Shown piece by piece: positions 25,270 through 35,821 of a stretch of DNA of 64,000 bases. Below the pieces are notes generated by a model. The model had not been told where the DNA came from and ran no database searches. It saw only the letters and a program-made list of their open reading frames with translations. Source of the DNA: an uncultured Oscillospiraceae bacterium (GTDB lineage Bacteria > Bacillota > Clostridia > Oscillospirales > Ruminococcaceae); contig CAJFOX010000006.1 in the NCBI GenBank assembly GCA_904397845.1, forward strand, positions 24,539 through 88,538, in the 5' to 3' direction. Position numbers and translations under genes: made by a program. Positions within the stretch are counted from its first letter, which is position 1. Every line of letters starts with the position of its first letter.

Positions 25270-25509
25270 CTATTTTTTTAGCTCTGCCAAACAATTCGCA
25301 CAAATATTCTTTCCTTTATATACCACCGTATCCACTGATTGATTGCAAAAAATACAGGCGGGTTCATATTTTTTCAAAATAATTTTATCCTCATCCACAT
25401 AAATTTCCAGCGCATCTTTTTCCTTGATATCCAAATTTCTTCTCAATTCAATTGGCAGAACAACACGGCCCAGCTCGTCCACTTTTCTCACAATGCCTGT
25501 CGCTTTCAT
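25270..25509 (-). CDS. abrB: AbrB-family transition-state regulator with zinc-ribbon-like tail
   Basis: A 79-residue protein. Residues 1-50 match the AbrB/SpoVT swapped-hairpin DNA-binding domain very closely (TGIVRKVDELGRVVLPIE, KDALEIYVDEDKIILKKYEP). Instead of the Bacillus AbrB multimerisation domain, the C terminus has two Cys pairs, CIFC and CANC, that could bind one zinc. AbrB proteins repress stationary-phase and sporulation genes during growth. It has its own strong promoter and terminator. Confidence 0.92.
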   Translation of the reverse strand: MKATGIVRKVDELGRVVLPIELRRNLDIKEKDALEIYVDEDKIILKKYEPACIFCNQSVDTVVYKGKNICANCLAELKK

Positions 25510-25554
25510 TTCGATTTCTCCTCGTTTTATTTTTGTTCAGCAATTCTATAAAAT

Positions 25555-25583
25555 ATCATATACAAATTCACAAAATTTGTCAA
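25555..25583 (-). promoter_or_regulatory. Promoter of abrB
   Basis: TTGACA (25578-25583), 17-bp spacer and TATGAT (25555-25560) on the minus strand. No perfect Spo0A box was seen next to it. Confidence 0.8.
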
Positions 25584-25693
25584 ATTAAATTGTTGGTTTT
25601 CGCAAAAAAATTAATATTTGTTGTTTTACTTTTAGGTATTTTGCTGTATTTCTTTTGTTAAAATCAACAAATTTGTATAATTCTTTTTAGGAA

Positions 25694-25722
25694 TCATATT
25701 TTGTTTTTTCCCGCGATACATA
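25694..25722 (+). promoter_or_regulatory. Sigma-E-like promoter of spmAB
   Basis: TCATATT (25694-25700), 14-bp spacer and GATACATA (25715-25722), close to the mother-cell sigma-E pattern as I know it. The predicted start lies just before the ribosome site. Confidence 0.6.
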
Positions 25723-25743
25723 TAGGACAAAGGGGGAATTGGT

Positions 25744-26322
25744 ATGATGTCTTGGCTTTTTACAGGTATGCTGGTTTTTTCCCTGCTTTTTGGAATCTTA
25801 AACGGCCGGATGGAGCAGGTATCGATCGCCGCCGTCAACGACTGTTCCAATGCTGTTACTTTGGTGATTCAGCTGGCAGGTGTTATGTGTCTTTGGAGCG
25901 GACTTATGCGTATTGCAGAATCCTCCGACCTAACTGGCAAGTTAAGCCGTCTGTTTCAACCCGTGATGAAGCTTCTGTTTCGTCGTCTGCCAGTCGATTC
26001 CAAAGCGACAAAAGCCATTGTGATGAATTTAACTGCAAATCTGCTTGGGTTGGGGAATGCAGCCACACCTTTGGGGATTGCCGCCATGAAAGAACTGGAA
26101 AAAACTTCTCAGCGAAAAGGGGTTGCCTCTGATGAAATGGCTATGTTGGTAGTCTTAAATACCGCCTCTCTTCAGCTGATTCCCACTACCACTGCCGCAC
26201 TGCGCCTTGCCAATGGAAGCACAGCGCCGATGGAAATTCTTCCAGCAGTCTGGCTTGCGTCGTCGGTATCCATTCTTGCCGGCATTTTAACCGCTAAATT
26301 TCTGTCCGGCCGGTTTCGTTGA
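25744..26322 (+). CDS. spmA: Spore maturation protein A
   Basis: A 192-residue membrane protein of the nucleoside-recognition (Gate) domain family with several helices; the region LTANLLGLGNAATPLGIAAM is the family hallmark. SpmA and SpmB are needed for full dehydration of the spore core in Bacillus and Clostridium. Start ATG after AAAGGGGG. spmB follows after 14 bp. A sigma-E-like promoter upstream fits the known mother-cell expression. Confidence 0.95.
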   Translation: MMSWLFTGMLVFSLLFGILNGRMEQVSIAAVNDCSNAVTLVIQLAGVMCLWSGLMRIAESSDLTGKLSRLFQPVMKLLFRRLPVDSKATKAIVMNLTANLLGLGNAATPLGIAAMKELEKTSQRKGVASDEMAMLVVLNTASLQLIPTTTAALRLANGSTAPMEILPAVWLASSVSILAGILTAKFLSGRFR

Positions 26323-26336
26323 AGGGGATAACTGTT

Positions 26337-26858
26337 ATGAATCAAATCTCACATTATATCCTGCCCGTTGTTATTGTAATCATTGTTGGATATGGGTTGA
26401 TCAAAAGAGTCCCGGTGTTTGATTGTTTTTTGGAAGGAGCCAAAGAAGGCCTTACCGCATCGGTTCAGATCCTGCCCGCCCTGATTGCGCTGATCACGGC
26501 AGTGGGAATGTTTAAAGCATCCGGCGCGCTGGATATCTTCACCTATGCCCTGCGTCCTTTCGCGAACCTTCTGCACTTGCCGCAGGAAGTCATTCCACTG
26601 GCGATTCTCCGCCCTATTTCGGGAAGCGGTGCTTTGGTCATTTTTCAGGATATTTTACAGCAATATGGACCTGACAGTTTTGTGGGACAGGTCGCCAGTG
26701 TAATGCAGGGATCCACTGAAACCACATTTTACACCATTGCTGTCTATTATGGCGCTATAAAGGTGCAAAAAACCCGCCATACCCTTCCATCAGCGCTCAC
26801 TGCGGACATCGCCGGCTTTTTTATGAGTGCAGTGGCTGTCAGGCTTCTCCTGTTTTAG
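26337..26858 (+). CDS. spmB: Spore maturation protein B
   Basis: A 173-residue partner of SpmA with the same Gate-type domain (LAILRPISGSGALVIFQDIL and GSTETTFYTIAVYYGA). The ATG at 26337 is used rather than an upstream TTG because GAAGGGGA precedes it. It is cotranscribed with spmA. A strong bidirectional terminator follows. The dacB/dacF gene that often accompanies spmAB is absent here. Confidence 0.95.
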   Translation: MNQISHYILPVVIVIIVGYGLIKRVPVFDCFLEGAKEGLTASVQILPALIALITAVGMFKASGALDIFTYALRPFANLLHLPQEVIPLAILRPISGSGALVIFQDILQQYGPDSFVGQVASVMQGSTETTFYTIAVYYGAIKVQKTRHTLPSALTADIAGFFMSAVAVRLLLF

Positions 26859-26886
26859 CGGATTGCTATAGGTCCTTTAGGCTAGA

Positions 26887-26926
26887 AAAAACCAGAGGAA
26901 AGACTTTTGTCTTTCCTCTGGTTTTT
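26887..26926. terminator. Bidirectional terminator between spmB and glgA
   Basis: An 18-bp perfect stem (26887-26904 with 26909-26926, core CCAGAGGAAAGAC) with T runs on both strands, shared by convergent operons. Confidence 0.93.
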
Positions 26927-26940
26927 CTTGTTTAATTGGA

Positions 26941-28362
26941 TTATCCTTCTAATATCCTTCGATACATGGCAATATATTCTCCTGCTGACTTTTTCCAGCT
27001 GAAATCACATTCCATTGCATGGACAACAACTTTCTGCCAAGCCTCTTTATCCGCATATAAGCCCAAAGCACGCTTTACCGCGCCCAGCATATCATGCGCA
27101 TTATAGGACTGGAAGGTAAAGCCGTTTCCATCTTCGCCTCCCAGATCCTGAATCGAATCTTTCAAGCCGCCGATGGCCCGTACAATTGGAATCGTGCCAT
27201 ACCGCAAGGCAACCATCTGCGCCAGGCCGCACGGCTCGCTTTTGGAAGGCATTAAAAATGTATCTGCACCGGCATAAATTTTCCGGGCAAGCGGTGGAAT
27301 AAAGCCTTTTGCAAAGCTGACTTTTTCCGGATACTTCCGCTGCATCTCTTCAAAAAAAGATTCAAACATATATTCTCCGGAGCCCAGCACGACAAGCTGC
27401 AAATTTTCCTGGAGCATCTCTTCTCCGATATATTTGACCAGATCAAGCCCTTTATGATCTACCAACCGGCTGACGATTCCCAAAAGCATAACGTCTTTTT
27501 CCTGCGGCAGGCCCATTTCCTCCTGTAAAGCCCGCTTATCCTCCGCTTTGCCCGATGGATCATCTTTGGAAAAAGGCGCTGAAAGATTCGGGTCGGTCTG
27601 GGGATCGTACCCCTCTACATCAATACCATTGAGAATTCCCATCAATTTAAATTGACGTGCCTTTAAAATCCGATCCAATCCATGGGAGTACCAGGGATCC
27701 AGAATTTCCTGCGCATAGGTCCGGCTGACAGTGGTAATCATGTTGCACTGGTCAATGCCGCCCTTCATGTAGTTCACACACCCGTCATACTCAACAATCG
27801 GAGTAGCGCTTTGCGGAATGCCCAGTACATCCTGAACCATTTCCATTCCATATTTCCCTTGGTACTGAATATTGTGGATTGTCAATACTGTTTTGAGATC
27901 ACGGAACTTCTTTTCCCCTCTGTAAAACAGATTCAAGTAAACCGGAACCAGTGCCGTCTGCCAATCGTTGCAGTGAATAATATCCGGCGCGTAGTCGATA
28001 TAATGCAGCATTTCAAGAATGGCCTTAGAGAAAAATGCAAATCGTTCTCCATCGTCATAATATCCATACAGACCGGGGCGTTTGAAATAGTACTCGTTAT
28101 CCAAAAAGTAATAGACAACACCGTTATGGTTGGCCTCAAATACGCCACAGTAAAGGCTACGCCAGGATAAATAAACGGTAAAATTCGTTACATATTTCAT
28201 TTTCGCACGCAGTTCCGGTTTGATATCGCTGTAAAGCGGTATTACCACCCGGCAGGCCTGCATTTTGTTTCGGATCGCTTTTGGCAAAGAGCCGGCTACA
28301 TCCGCCAGACCTCCGGAAGCCGCAAAGGGAAGCGCCTCACTGGCGGCGTATAAAATTTTCAT
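26941..28362 (-). CDS. glgA: Glycogen (starch) synthase, GT5 family
   Basis: A 473-residue glycosyltransferase that extends alpha-1,4-glucan chains from ADP-glucose. The C-terminal donor site SKSEPCGLAQMVALRYG and GGLKDSI are clear. The N-terminal motif normally read as K-T/S-G-G-L is FAASGGLADV here, with Ala15 in place of the Lys known to contact ADP-glucose in E. coli GlgA. It is the last gene of the glgB-glgC-glgD-glgA operon. Confidence 0.95.
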   Translation of the reverse strand: MKILYAASEALPFAASGGLADVAGSLPKAIRNKMQACRVVIPLYSDIKPELRAKMKYVTNFTVYLSWRSLYCGVFEANHNGVVYYFLDNEYYFKRPGLYGYYDDGERFAFFSKAILEMLHYIDYAPDIIHCNDWQTALVPVYLNLFYRGEKKFRDLKTVLTIHNIQYQGKYGMEMVQDVLGIPQSATPIVEYDGCVNYMKGGIDQCNMITTVSRTYAQEILDPWYSHGLDRILKARQFKLMGILNGIDVEGYDPQTDPNLSAPFSKDDPSGKAEDKRALQEEMGLPQEKDVMLLGIVSRLVDHKGLDLVKYIGEEMLQENLQLVVLGSGEYMFESFFEEMQRKYPEKVSFAKGFIPPLARKIYAGADTFLMPSKSEPCGLAQMVALRYGTIPIVRAIGGLKDSIQDLGGEDGNGFTFQSYNAHDMLGAVKRALGLYADKEAWQKVVVHAMECDFSWKKSAGEYIAMYRRILEG

Positions 28363-28403
28363 GAATCAAACCTCCTATCCAGGCGTTTGCAGAGAATGCC
28401 CTT

Positions 28404-29528
28404 TTAAATGACGCTTTTTTTCTCGATAAAAAGCGGGTAGGTCTTGTACCCCACTAGCGTTCTGGTATCCCGAATCGTCGCATCCCGGTCGGCTACCACA
28501 TATTCCAGCCTTGCGCCGTCCCCGATGACCGCGCCCGCCATAATGATGCTGTCCCGGATCACCGCCCCGCGCCCAATCTTTGCGCCACGGAAAATGACCG
28601 AATTTTCTACCGTGCCTTCAATGATACAACCATCCGCCACCAAAGAGTGATTCACAGCAGCGCCCAGCCCGTATTTGGCAGGCACCTGATCCCGTACCCG
28701 GGTCAGCACCGGCCGTTCTGCCGGAAAAAGTTCCTGACGCACCTGTGGTTTCAAAAGCGCCATGCTGGCATCAAAATAATCCTGCAGGCTGTTAATCCGC
28801 ATGACATAATTTTCAATCTCATAGGCGTAAATGCGCATGGTATCGCTTTGCTCTATCAAAATATCCTTGGTAAAACTGCGCTTATTGCGGCTGCGTGCTT
28901 CTTCTACGATTTTTTCCAGCAGTTCGCGCTTCATAACCGCTACGTTCAGATAGGCATTCTGCTCCCCTTCTAACTGAGGAGAAAGCCAAACTCTTCCTAC
29001 CCGCCCGTCGTCTCCCACATCGAAAACGGCAATATTTTCATTGCCTTTCCGACGGATTTTTTCCCGCCGGTAGGCCAAAGTGATCTCTGCTCCCCTTTTT
29101 TCATGAAACGCAATCATTTTCTGGAAATCCAGATTAGCGATCAAATCGCAGTCCGCTAAAATCACATATTCCGCCCGGCCATTGCGAATATATCCGGACA
29201 CACCGGCCAGTGCATCCAGCCGGCCCGCATAAATTCCCTGATTGTCTCCGCTGCTGTAGGGCGGCAGAACGGTCAGCCCTCCCAGCTTACGCGCTAAGTC
29301 CCACTCTCTGCCGCTGCCCAAATGATCCATCAGCGTTTGATAGTTGGATTTGGCAATCACACCGACCTCGCTGACACCGGAATTCACCATGCTTGACAGG
29401 ACAAAATCCACCAGGCGGTATCTGCCGCCAAATGGGACAGACCCCGTTGTCCTTTCACGCGTCAGGCTTCCCAGATGATTGTCATGCATATTGGAAAAAA
29501 TAATTCCCATCGCAGTACGTTTGATCAT
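28404..29528 (-). CDS. glgD: GlgD, glucose-1-phosphate adenylyltransferase regulatory subunit
   Basis: A 374-residue GlgC paralogue as found in Firmicutes. The nucleotidyltransferase fold and C-terminal left-handed beta-helix repeats ([20 protein letters not shown]) are kept. The N-terminal GGxGxRL loop of active enzymes is replaced by [12 protein letters not shown], so it should be non-catalytic and assemble with GlgC to boost its activity. Its start overlaps the glgC stop by 4 bases. Confidence 0.93.
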   Translation of the reverse strand: MIKRTAMGIIFSNMHDNHLGSLTRERTTGSVPFGGRYRLVDFVLSSMVNSGVSEVGVIAKSNYQTLMDHLGSGREWDLARKLGGLTVLPPYSSGDNQGIYAGRLDALAGVSGYIRNGRAEYVILADCDLIANLDFQKMIAFHEKRGAEITLAYRREKIRRKGNENIAVFDVGDDGRVGRVWLSPQLEGEQNAYLNVAVMKRELLEKIVEEARSRNKRSFTKDILIEQSDTMRIYAYEIENYVMRINSLQDYFDASMALLKPQVRQELFPAERPVLTRVRDQVPAKYGLGAAVNHSLVADGCIIEGTVENSVIFRGAKIGRGAVIRDSIIMAGAVIGDGARLEYVVADRDATIRDTRTLVGYKTYPLFIEKKSVI

Positions 29529-30748
29529 TTTACCAGCACCTCCCCAGCGGCAATATCCGTTTCTACCATGGCTTTCGGCGCGATATGCACGTCCGGTCCA
29601 ATGGTTACGCCGCTGCCGATTACCGTTACGCCCCAGCTGGAAACATCCTCCATACTCTCCGGCCGCGCACCGACTACTGCATTTTCCCCGATTATTGTCT
29701 GTTCCGCAACGATGGTATAGTCCACCACTGCGCCCTTCCGTACCACGCTGCCTGGCATAATAATGCTGTCGCGCACGACGGCGCCTTCTTCAATGGTTAC
29801 ACCGGCAAAAACGACGGAAAAATCCACTGTCCCTTCAATAACGCAGCCCTCGGTAACCATGGAGTTCTGCACATGCGCTCCAGGCGCGATATAATGGGGA
29901 GGCAGCGCCGGATTTCTGGCGTAAATTTTCCAGTCGGGATCATACAAAGACAATGGTACCTTTGGATCCAACAAGTCCATATTGGCTTCCCACAGGCTGT
30001 CGATCGTACCAACATCTTTCCAGTAGCCATCAAAAGCGTATGCATACATCCGCTCGTTTTCCGCAAGCATACCGGGTATGATATTCTTCCCAAAGTCATT
30101 GGCGCTGCCGGGTGTTTTTGCATCCCGCTCCAAGTATTCTTTCAGCTTCTTCCATGTGAATATGTAGATTCCCATAGAAGCCAGGTTGCTTTTGGGATGG
30201 GCAGGTTTTTCTTCAAATTCATAGACTCTTCCATCTTCCCGCGCATTCATAATGCCAAAGCGGGATGCCTCTTCCATTGGAACCTGCAATACTGCTATCG
30301 TGCAGTCAGCCTCTTTTTCTTTATGGAATTTGAGCATTTTCTCATAATCCATTTTGTAGATATGGTCTCCGGAAAGAATCAAAACATAGTTCGGATCATA
30401 CCTCTCAATAAAAGGCAGGTTTTGATAGATGGCGTTGGCCGTTCCAGTATACCAGTCGGAACCGGAACTCTTCTGATAGGGTGGAAGCACAAAAACGCCG
30501 CCCTCCTGACGATCCAGATCCCACGGCTGGCCGCTGCCGATATACTCGTTGAGCACCAGCGGCTGATATTGGGTAAGAACGCCCACTGTATCGATTCCGG
30601 AATTCACACAATTTGACAGCGGGAAATCAATAATCCGGTATTTCCCCCCGAAGGGCACTGCCGGTTTTGCAAGGTTTTTGGTCAGGCTATAAAGGCGGCT
30701 GCCCTGACCGCCTGCCAGCAACATTGCGATCCATTCTTTTTTCCTCAA
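29525..30748 (-). CDS. glgC: Glucose-1-phosphate adenylyltransferase catalytic subunit
   Basis: A 407-residue enzyme that makes ADP-glucose from glucose-1-phosphate and ATP, the committed step of glycogen synthesis. The catalytic loop [20 protein letters not shown], the sugar-site [13 protein letters not shown] and the beta-helix tail are intact. It lies 42 bp after glgB and overlaps glgD by 4 bases. Confidence 0.96.
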   Translation of the reverse strand: MRKKEWIAMLLAGGQGSRLYSLTKNLAKPAVPFGGKYRIIDFPLSNCVNSGIDTVGVLTQYQPLVLNEYIGSGQPWDLDRQEGGVFVLPPYQKSSGSDWYTGTANAIYQNLPFIERYDPNYVLILSGDHIYKMDYEKMLKFHKEKEADCTIAVLQVPMEEASRFGIMNAREDGRVYEFEEKPAHPKSNLASMGIYIFTWKKLKEYLERDAKTPGSANDFGKNIIPGMLAENERMYAYAFDGYWKDVGTIDSLWEANMDLLDPKVPLSLYDPDWKIYARNPALPPHYIAPGAHVQNSMVTEGCVIEGTVDFSVVFAGVTIEEGAVVRDSIIMPGSVVRKGAVVDYTIVAEQTIIGENAVVGARPESMEDVSSWGVTVIGSGVTIGPDVHIAPKAMVETDIAAGEVLVK

Positions 30749-30790
30749 GGAAAACCCTCCTTCTTAAAACGGGAGTAAAACCCGTGTTCA

Positions 30791-32743
30791 TCATTTTTTG
30801 CCGGCCTTTTTTCCCGCGGTTTTCCCCTCCGGTTTCCGCCGCGGCTTTCGAGGCGCTGCCGGAGTAAACTCCAGATACATTGTGGATAAGGGCGGTATGG
30901 TCAGGCTGACAGAATGATCATACCCGTGCGACGGTTTTTTTCGGGTGCGGACAGTACCGTTTGTAAGGCCGCTCCCGCCAAATTCTTTGGCGTCAGAATT
31001 AAATGTTTCCTTATATCTGCCAGCAGCCGGCACTCCTACCACATAATCATACCTTGCTATAGGGCAGAAATTGCAGACAACCATGATATTTTTCTGCATT
31101 TCATCTATCCGGCGGAAAATAATAATATTCTGCTGGTTGTCATCCGGGACAAGCCATTGAAACCCTTCCCAGGAATCCTCTACCTGCCAGAACGGAGAAT
31201 GCTCCAGGTAATAATGATTGAGCTTTGCCACATATTGCTGCAGTTGCGCATGCTTTTCGTACCCGAGCAACAGCCAATCCAGCTCCTGCTTTTCGTTCCA
31301 TTCAATAAACTGCCCAAACTCCTGCCCCATGAACAGCAGCTTTTTGCCCGGATGTGCCATCATATAGCCTAAAAAAGCACGTACGCCGGCAAATTTCATA
31401 TCATAGTCGCCCGGCATTTTATTGATTAGCGAACATTTGCCATGTACCACCTCGTCATGAGAAATCGGCAGCACAAAATTTTCGGAAAAAGCATAAAACA
31501 TACTGAAGGTCAGCTTATCATGGTGATATGCCCGGTAAATCGGGTCCATGGAAAAATATGCTAAAACATCGTTCATCCATCCCATATTCCATTTATAATG
31601 GAAACCCAAACCGCCATCGAAAGCCGGTTTTGTAACCAAAGGCCATGCGGTGGATTCTTCCGCAATCATGATCACACCGGGGTTCTCAGAAATGACAGCA
31701 GCATTGAGTTTTTGCAAAAAAGCCATTGCCTCCAGGTTTTCCCGCCCCCCCTGATGGTTCGGGGTCCATTCTCCCGCCTCTCTGCCATAATCCAAATACA
31801 GCATCGACGCTACGGCATCCACCCGGATGCCGTCGACATGGAATTCCTGTACCCAGAGCATGGCAGAAGAAATCAGAAAACTCTGTACTTCCGGTTTGGC
31901 GTAATCAAAAACGTGGGTCCCCCACTGTTTATGCTCCCGTTTCTTCGGGTCACTGTATTCATAACAGGAGGATCCGTCAAATTCATAAAGCCCATGAGCG
32001 TCTTTCGGGAAGTGGGCGGGCACCCAGTCCATGATAACCCCGATATCCGCCTGATGTAACAAATCTACAAAACGCATGAACTGTTCCGGCGTGCCATAAC
32101 GAGAGGTGGGAGCAAAATAACCCGTCACCTGATAACCCCAGGATCCGTCATACGGATACTCCGTGACCGGCATTAACTCCACATGGGTGTACCCCATTTG
32201 CTTTAGATAAGGGATAAGCTCCTCGGCCGTTTTTTCATAAGAAAAACAATTCCCGTCCGGATACCGCCTCCAGGACCCCAGGTGTATTTCATAAATATTC
32301 ATTGGTCCGACAAAAGAATTCTGCCCTTTTCGGCGTTTCATCCAGGCGGCGTCATGCCAACGGTAACCGGAAATATCATAAAGTTTAGAAGCTGTTCCCG
32401 GCGCCGTTTCATGGTGGTAGGCATAAGGGTCGGCCTTTAAGACGACGTTTCCACTGCGGCCCGTAACTGCATATTTATATAAATCGAATTGCTTCAGCCC
32501 CGGAATAAATCCTTCCCAGATTCCCTCCTGCGATTTTGTCAATGGATTCGCATGAGGATCCCATTGATTGAAGTCGCCCACAACCGAAACTCCTTTTGCC
32601 GCAGGCGCCCAGACACGAAAACGAAATCCTTTCCCTTTTTCATTTTTCTCAGGATGCGACCCGAAAAAGCGATAGGCATGATAGTTCATTCCGTGGCAAA
32701 AATCCATTATTATATTCCTATTTGGGGACGGACGTTTTTCCAT
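30791..32743 (-). CDS. glgB: 1,4-alpha-glucan branching enzyme (GH13)
   Basis: A 650-residue enzyme that introduces alpha-1,6 branches into glycogen. An N-terminal CBM48 domain ([20 protein letters not shown]) precedes the GH13 barrel. The nucleophile Asp lies in [14 protein letters not shown], the acid Glu in [10 protein letters not shown], and SHDEVVHGK holds the third carboxylate. The C terminus carries an unusual Lys/Arg/Pro-rich tail of about 20 residues after the beta domain ([20 protein letters not shown]). The start at MEKRPSPN follows GGGAGGTG; a longer frame upstream covers the promoter. First gene of the glg operon. Confidence 0.96.
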   Translation of the reverse strand: MEKRPSPNRNIIMDFCHGMNYHAYRFFGSHPEKNEKGKGFRFRVWAPAAKGVSVVGDFNQWDPHANPLTKSQEGIWEGFIPGLKQFDLYKYAVTGRSGNVVLKADPYAYHHETAPGTASKLYDISGYRWHDAAWMKRRKGQNSFVGPMNIYEIHLGSWRRYPDGNCFSYEKTAEELIPYLKQMGYTHVELMPVTEYPYDGSWGYQVTGYFAPTSRYGTPEQFMRFVDLLHQADIGVIMDWVPAHFPKDAHGLYEFDGSSCYEYSDPKKREHKQWGTHVFDYAKPEVQSFLISSAMLWVQEFHVDGIRVDAVASMLYLDYGREAGEWTPNHQGGRENLEAMAFLQKLNAAVISENPGVIMIAEESTAWPLVTKPAFDGGLGFHYKWNMGWMNDVLAYFSMDPIYRAYHHDKLTFSMFYAFSENFVLPISHDEVVHGKCSLINKMPGDYDMKFAGVRAFLGYMMAHPGKKLLFMGQEFGQFIEWNEKQELDWLLLGYEKHAQLQQYVAKLNHYYLEHSPFWQVEDSWEGFQWLVPDDNQQNIIIFRRIDEMQKNIMVVCNFCPIARYDYVVGVPAAGRYKETFNSDAKEFGGSGLTNGTVRTRKKPSHGYDHSVSLTIPPLSTMYLEFTPAAPRKPRRKPEGKTAGKKAGKK

Positions 32744-32773
32744 TGCCGTACACCTCCCATTCCTGTTACTCTC

Positions 32774-32801
32774 ATTGTAGCACACTTTCCTTTTTTTGCA
32801 A
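32774..32801 (-). promoter_or_regulatory. Promoter of the glg operon
   Basis: TTGCAA (32796-32801), 16-bp spacer and TACAAT (32774-32779) on the minus strand, 31 bp ahead of glgB. Confidence 0.7.
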
Positions 32802-32984
32802 TACAATATTGTGCAAAATAGTTATTTTATCAGAATAATAATATTTATTTTTATTTATTTTTACAAATCTCTTACGTTTTTTTGATTTTTCGGACCTTCT
32901 TTTCGGCAAATCGTCACAAGTATAGCATAGCCCGTCTGAAAATCCTTACGAAAAAAGTCGTGGAAAGGTAAATCGCTTTTTCCA

Positions 32985-33011
32985 GGAAAGCCTATTTGCT
33001 TTCCGTTTTTT
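32985..33011 (+). terminator. Orphan plus-strand terminator-like hairpin between glgB and gap
   Basis: GGAAAGC (32985-32991) and GCTTTCC (32998-33004) with a 6-base loop, then GTTTTTT. No plus-strand gene precedes it in the 444-bp gap, so it could end a small RNA. Otherwise the gap shows no gene. Confidence 0.45.
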
Positions 33012-33140
33012 AGGGAAAAAACATCATTGCAAGTCAGAACGTTACCTATCGTAAAGGGATTTCCTTTGTGAATCTCATGTGCTGTTTTTGCAAAAAGTCC
33101 ATTTCCTTCTCAATCACACTGGGAATGGGGTTTTAGGCAT

Positions 33141-33172
33141 AAAAAAGACCGCAATCAGAAGATTGCGGTCTT
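33141..33172 (-). terminator. Terminator of gap
   Basis: AAGACCGCAATC and GATTGCGGTCTT form a 12-bp stem with a 4-base loop, followed on the minus strand by TTTT. Confidence 0.92.
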
Positions 33173-33187
33173 CGAATCAGTTGAAAA

Positions 33188-34246
<1,059 letters not shown>

Positions 34247-34248
34247 TT

Positions 34249-34277
34249 ATTTTATACCAAATTGAAAAGAAGCACAA
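34249..34277 (-). promoter_or_regulatory. Promoter of gap
   Basis: TTGTGC (34272-34277), 17-bp spacer and TAAAAT (34249-34254) on the minus strand. The AT-rich DNA from 34278 to 34500 holds no gene. Confidence 0.6.
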
Positions 34278-34505
34278 GCCATTTGTGATAAATTTAACTA
34301 AAATTTCTCAAATTGTCTTTATTTTATAAAAAACAATGTTTTGACAAGGAAAATATTGTATATTTTTCTATTATTCGCTTTTATTTTCTGTTTTTCAGAA
34401 TCACAGTAAAAAAGAATTTGCCTAATTTTTAAAAAAGGAAAAGGATAATCAAAAAAATCACGCAAAAAATAGAAAAAGCCTGTAGACGCATTTCCCTTCT
34501 CAAGC

Positions 34506-34534
34506 TTTACAATCATTTTTGAATTGAGTATAAT
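34506..34534 (+). promoter_or_regulatory. Sigma-A-type promoter of the histidine kinase gene
   Basis: TTTACA (34506-34511), 17-bp spacer and TATAAT (34529-34534). Confidence 0.75.
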
Positions 34535-34546
34535 AATGGTAAATCT

Positions 34547-34564
34547 TGTCGAAACCTGTCGAAA
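34547..34564 (+). promoter_or_regulatory. Two tandem Spo0A boxes
   Basis: TGTCGAAA occurs at 34547-34554 and again at 34557-34564, exactly one helical turn apart and directly downstream of the -10 box. Each matches the 0A-box core TGTCGAA. The position suggests repression by phosphorylated Spo0A. Confidence 0.75.
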
Positions 34565-34611
34565 TCTTTTTTAGGGAACCCCTTTGCTTTTTCGGCCGAA
34601 AGGAGGCTTTT

Positions 34612-35748
34612 ATGAACGACCATCCCGGCTGGGCAAAGCCATTCATCGCCATGTATGCAAATTCCCCTATTGTTACCCTGATTCTAGATGACACGTTGGA
34701 AATCCGGTGGGAAAATAAGGCCGCAAAAAGAGGAGGTTCTCTGATTCGCCAGTTGAATTGGGATGACTGCCTTGTCCGTGCAAAGCAAAACGGGTTACTG
34801 CCATGCTTACAGGAGGGGAAACCTTTTGCGTTGGCTGATCCGCTTCTTTTTCACCCTCCAGTTCATTTCGTCTTCCAACCGCAAATGGACGAATCTGGCC
34901 TTCTACAGGGCGTTCTTGTCCATGTTTTCCAAGAGGTTGGCGCTTCTTCGCCGGAATGGAGGGAAAGTATGTATCAGCCTTCCAATATTTTCAACCACCA
35001 ATTCCGGGCGCCTCTTTCTCAGATTTTTTCCGTTTTGAATTTACTGCAAACGGAATACCAGAAAGATGAAATATTACAAAAATATCTTGGCAATATCAAC
35101 TGGTATTGCTATCGGATCCTTCGAACTGTCATCAATTTTTCTATGGATAACCGGATTCAGTCCGGTCAGTTGAAGCCCAAAATGTTAGCGGGAGATCTCT
35201 GCCGTTTTATGCGTATTCTTTGCAAAGATACAGCAGAACTTTTGCAAAACGCAGGCTATCACTTTGTCTACGAGGTTCCTGATGAGCCTTTTGTTTCTTT
35301 ATACGATGGTGATCTGCTCTCCTGTGCTATCTGCAACTTGATTTCCAACGCCTGTAAGTTTACCAGCCCAGAAGCTGGCGGCCTTATTTCGCTGAAAATG
35401 GCGATCTGGGAAAAACAGGTTATAATCACTATTACTGATAATGGTTCCGGCATGAAACCACAGGTTTTGAAACGTGCTTTCGAGCGGTTTTATTCCTTTG
35501 ATCCGGAAACAGAAGCGCCTTGTGGCGACGGATTGGGACTTTTTATCTGCCGTTTTCTTTTGCAGCTCCACCATGGAACTCTCGCCCTTCAGACAAAAGA
35601 GCGGGAAGGGACAACTGCTGCGCTGACCCTTCCCATGGCAAAACCAGGCGGCAATGCTGTCTTTTACGACGATCCCGTTTCTTTGGCCAGAGATCGTTTT
35701 TCCAATCTGTATGTTATTTTGTCGGATGCAATTCCACCGGAGGTTTAA
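34612..35748 (+). CDS. Soluble PAS-type sensor histidine kinase (orphan)
   Basis: A 378-residue protein without membrane helices. Residues 1-110 look like a PAS sensor. The dimerisation/phosphoacceptor helix holds His129 in FNHQFRAPLSQIF. The ATPase domain shows the N box NLISNACKFTSP, G1 DNGSGMKP, the F box FERFYSFD and G2 GDGLGLFICRFLLQLHHG. A tail of about 40 residues follows. No response regulator is adjacent. Two Spo0A boxes lie in its promoter, so it is a candidate input kinase for Spo0A or a target in the sporulation network (inference). GGAGG site before the ATG. Confidence 0.9.
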   Translation: MNDHPGWAKPFIAMYANSPIVTLILDDTLEIRWENKAAKRGGSLIRQLNWDDCLVRAKQNGLLPCLQEGKPFALADPLLFHPPVHFVFQPQMDESGLLQGVLVHVFQEVGASSPEWRESMYQPSNIFNHQFRAPLSQIFSVLNLLQTEYQKDEILQKYLGNINWYCYRILRTVINFSMDNRIQSGQLKPKMLAGDLCRFMRILCKDTAELLQNAGYHFVYEVPDEPFVSLYDGDLLSCAICNLISNACKFTSPEAGGLISLKMAIWEKQVIITITDNGSGMKPQVLKRAFERFYSFDPETEAPCGDGLGLFICRFLLQLHHGTLALQTKEREGTTAALTLPMAKPGGNAVFYDDPVSLARDRFSNLYVILSDAIPPEV

Positions 35749-35758
35749 CCTTTACTGC

Positions 35759-35795
35759 CAAAAGAGGCCTTGGATAAAATCCAAGGCCTCTTTTG
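35759..35795. terminator. Bidirectional terminator after the kinase gene
   Basis: CAAAAGAGGCCTTGGAT and its exact complement form a 17-bp stem with a 3-base loop, shared with the convergent EamA gene. Confidence 0.92.
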
Positions 35796-35821
35796 ATGGA
35801 AAATTGGAAAAGCCAGCGGCA

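Noticed and set aside
29585..30616. 343-residue plus-strand frame opposite glgC
   Set aside because: Antisense shadow of a conserved gene, rich in His and Cys as expected from reversed codons.
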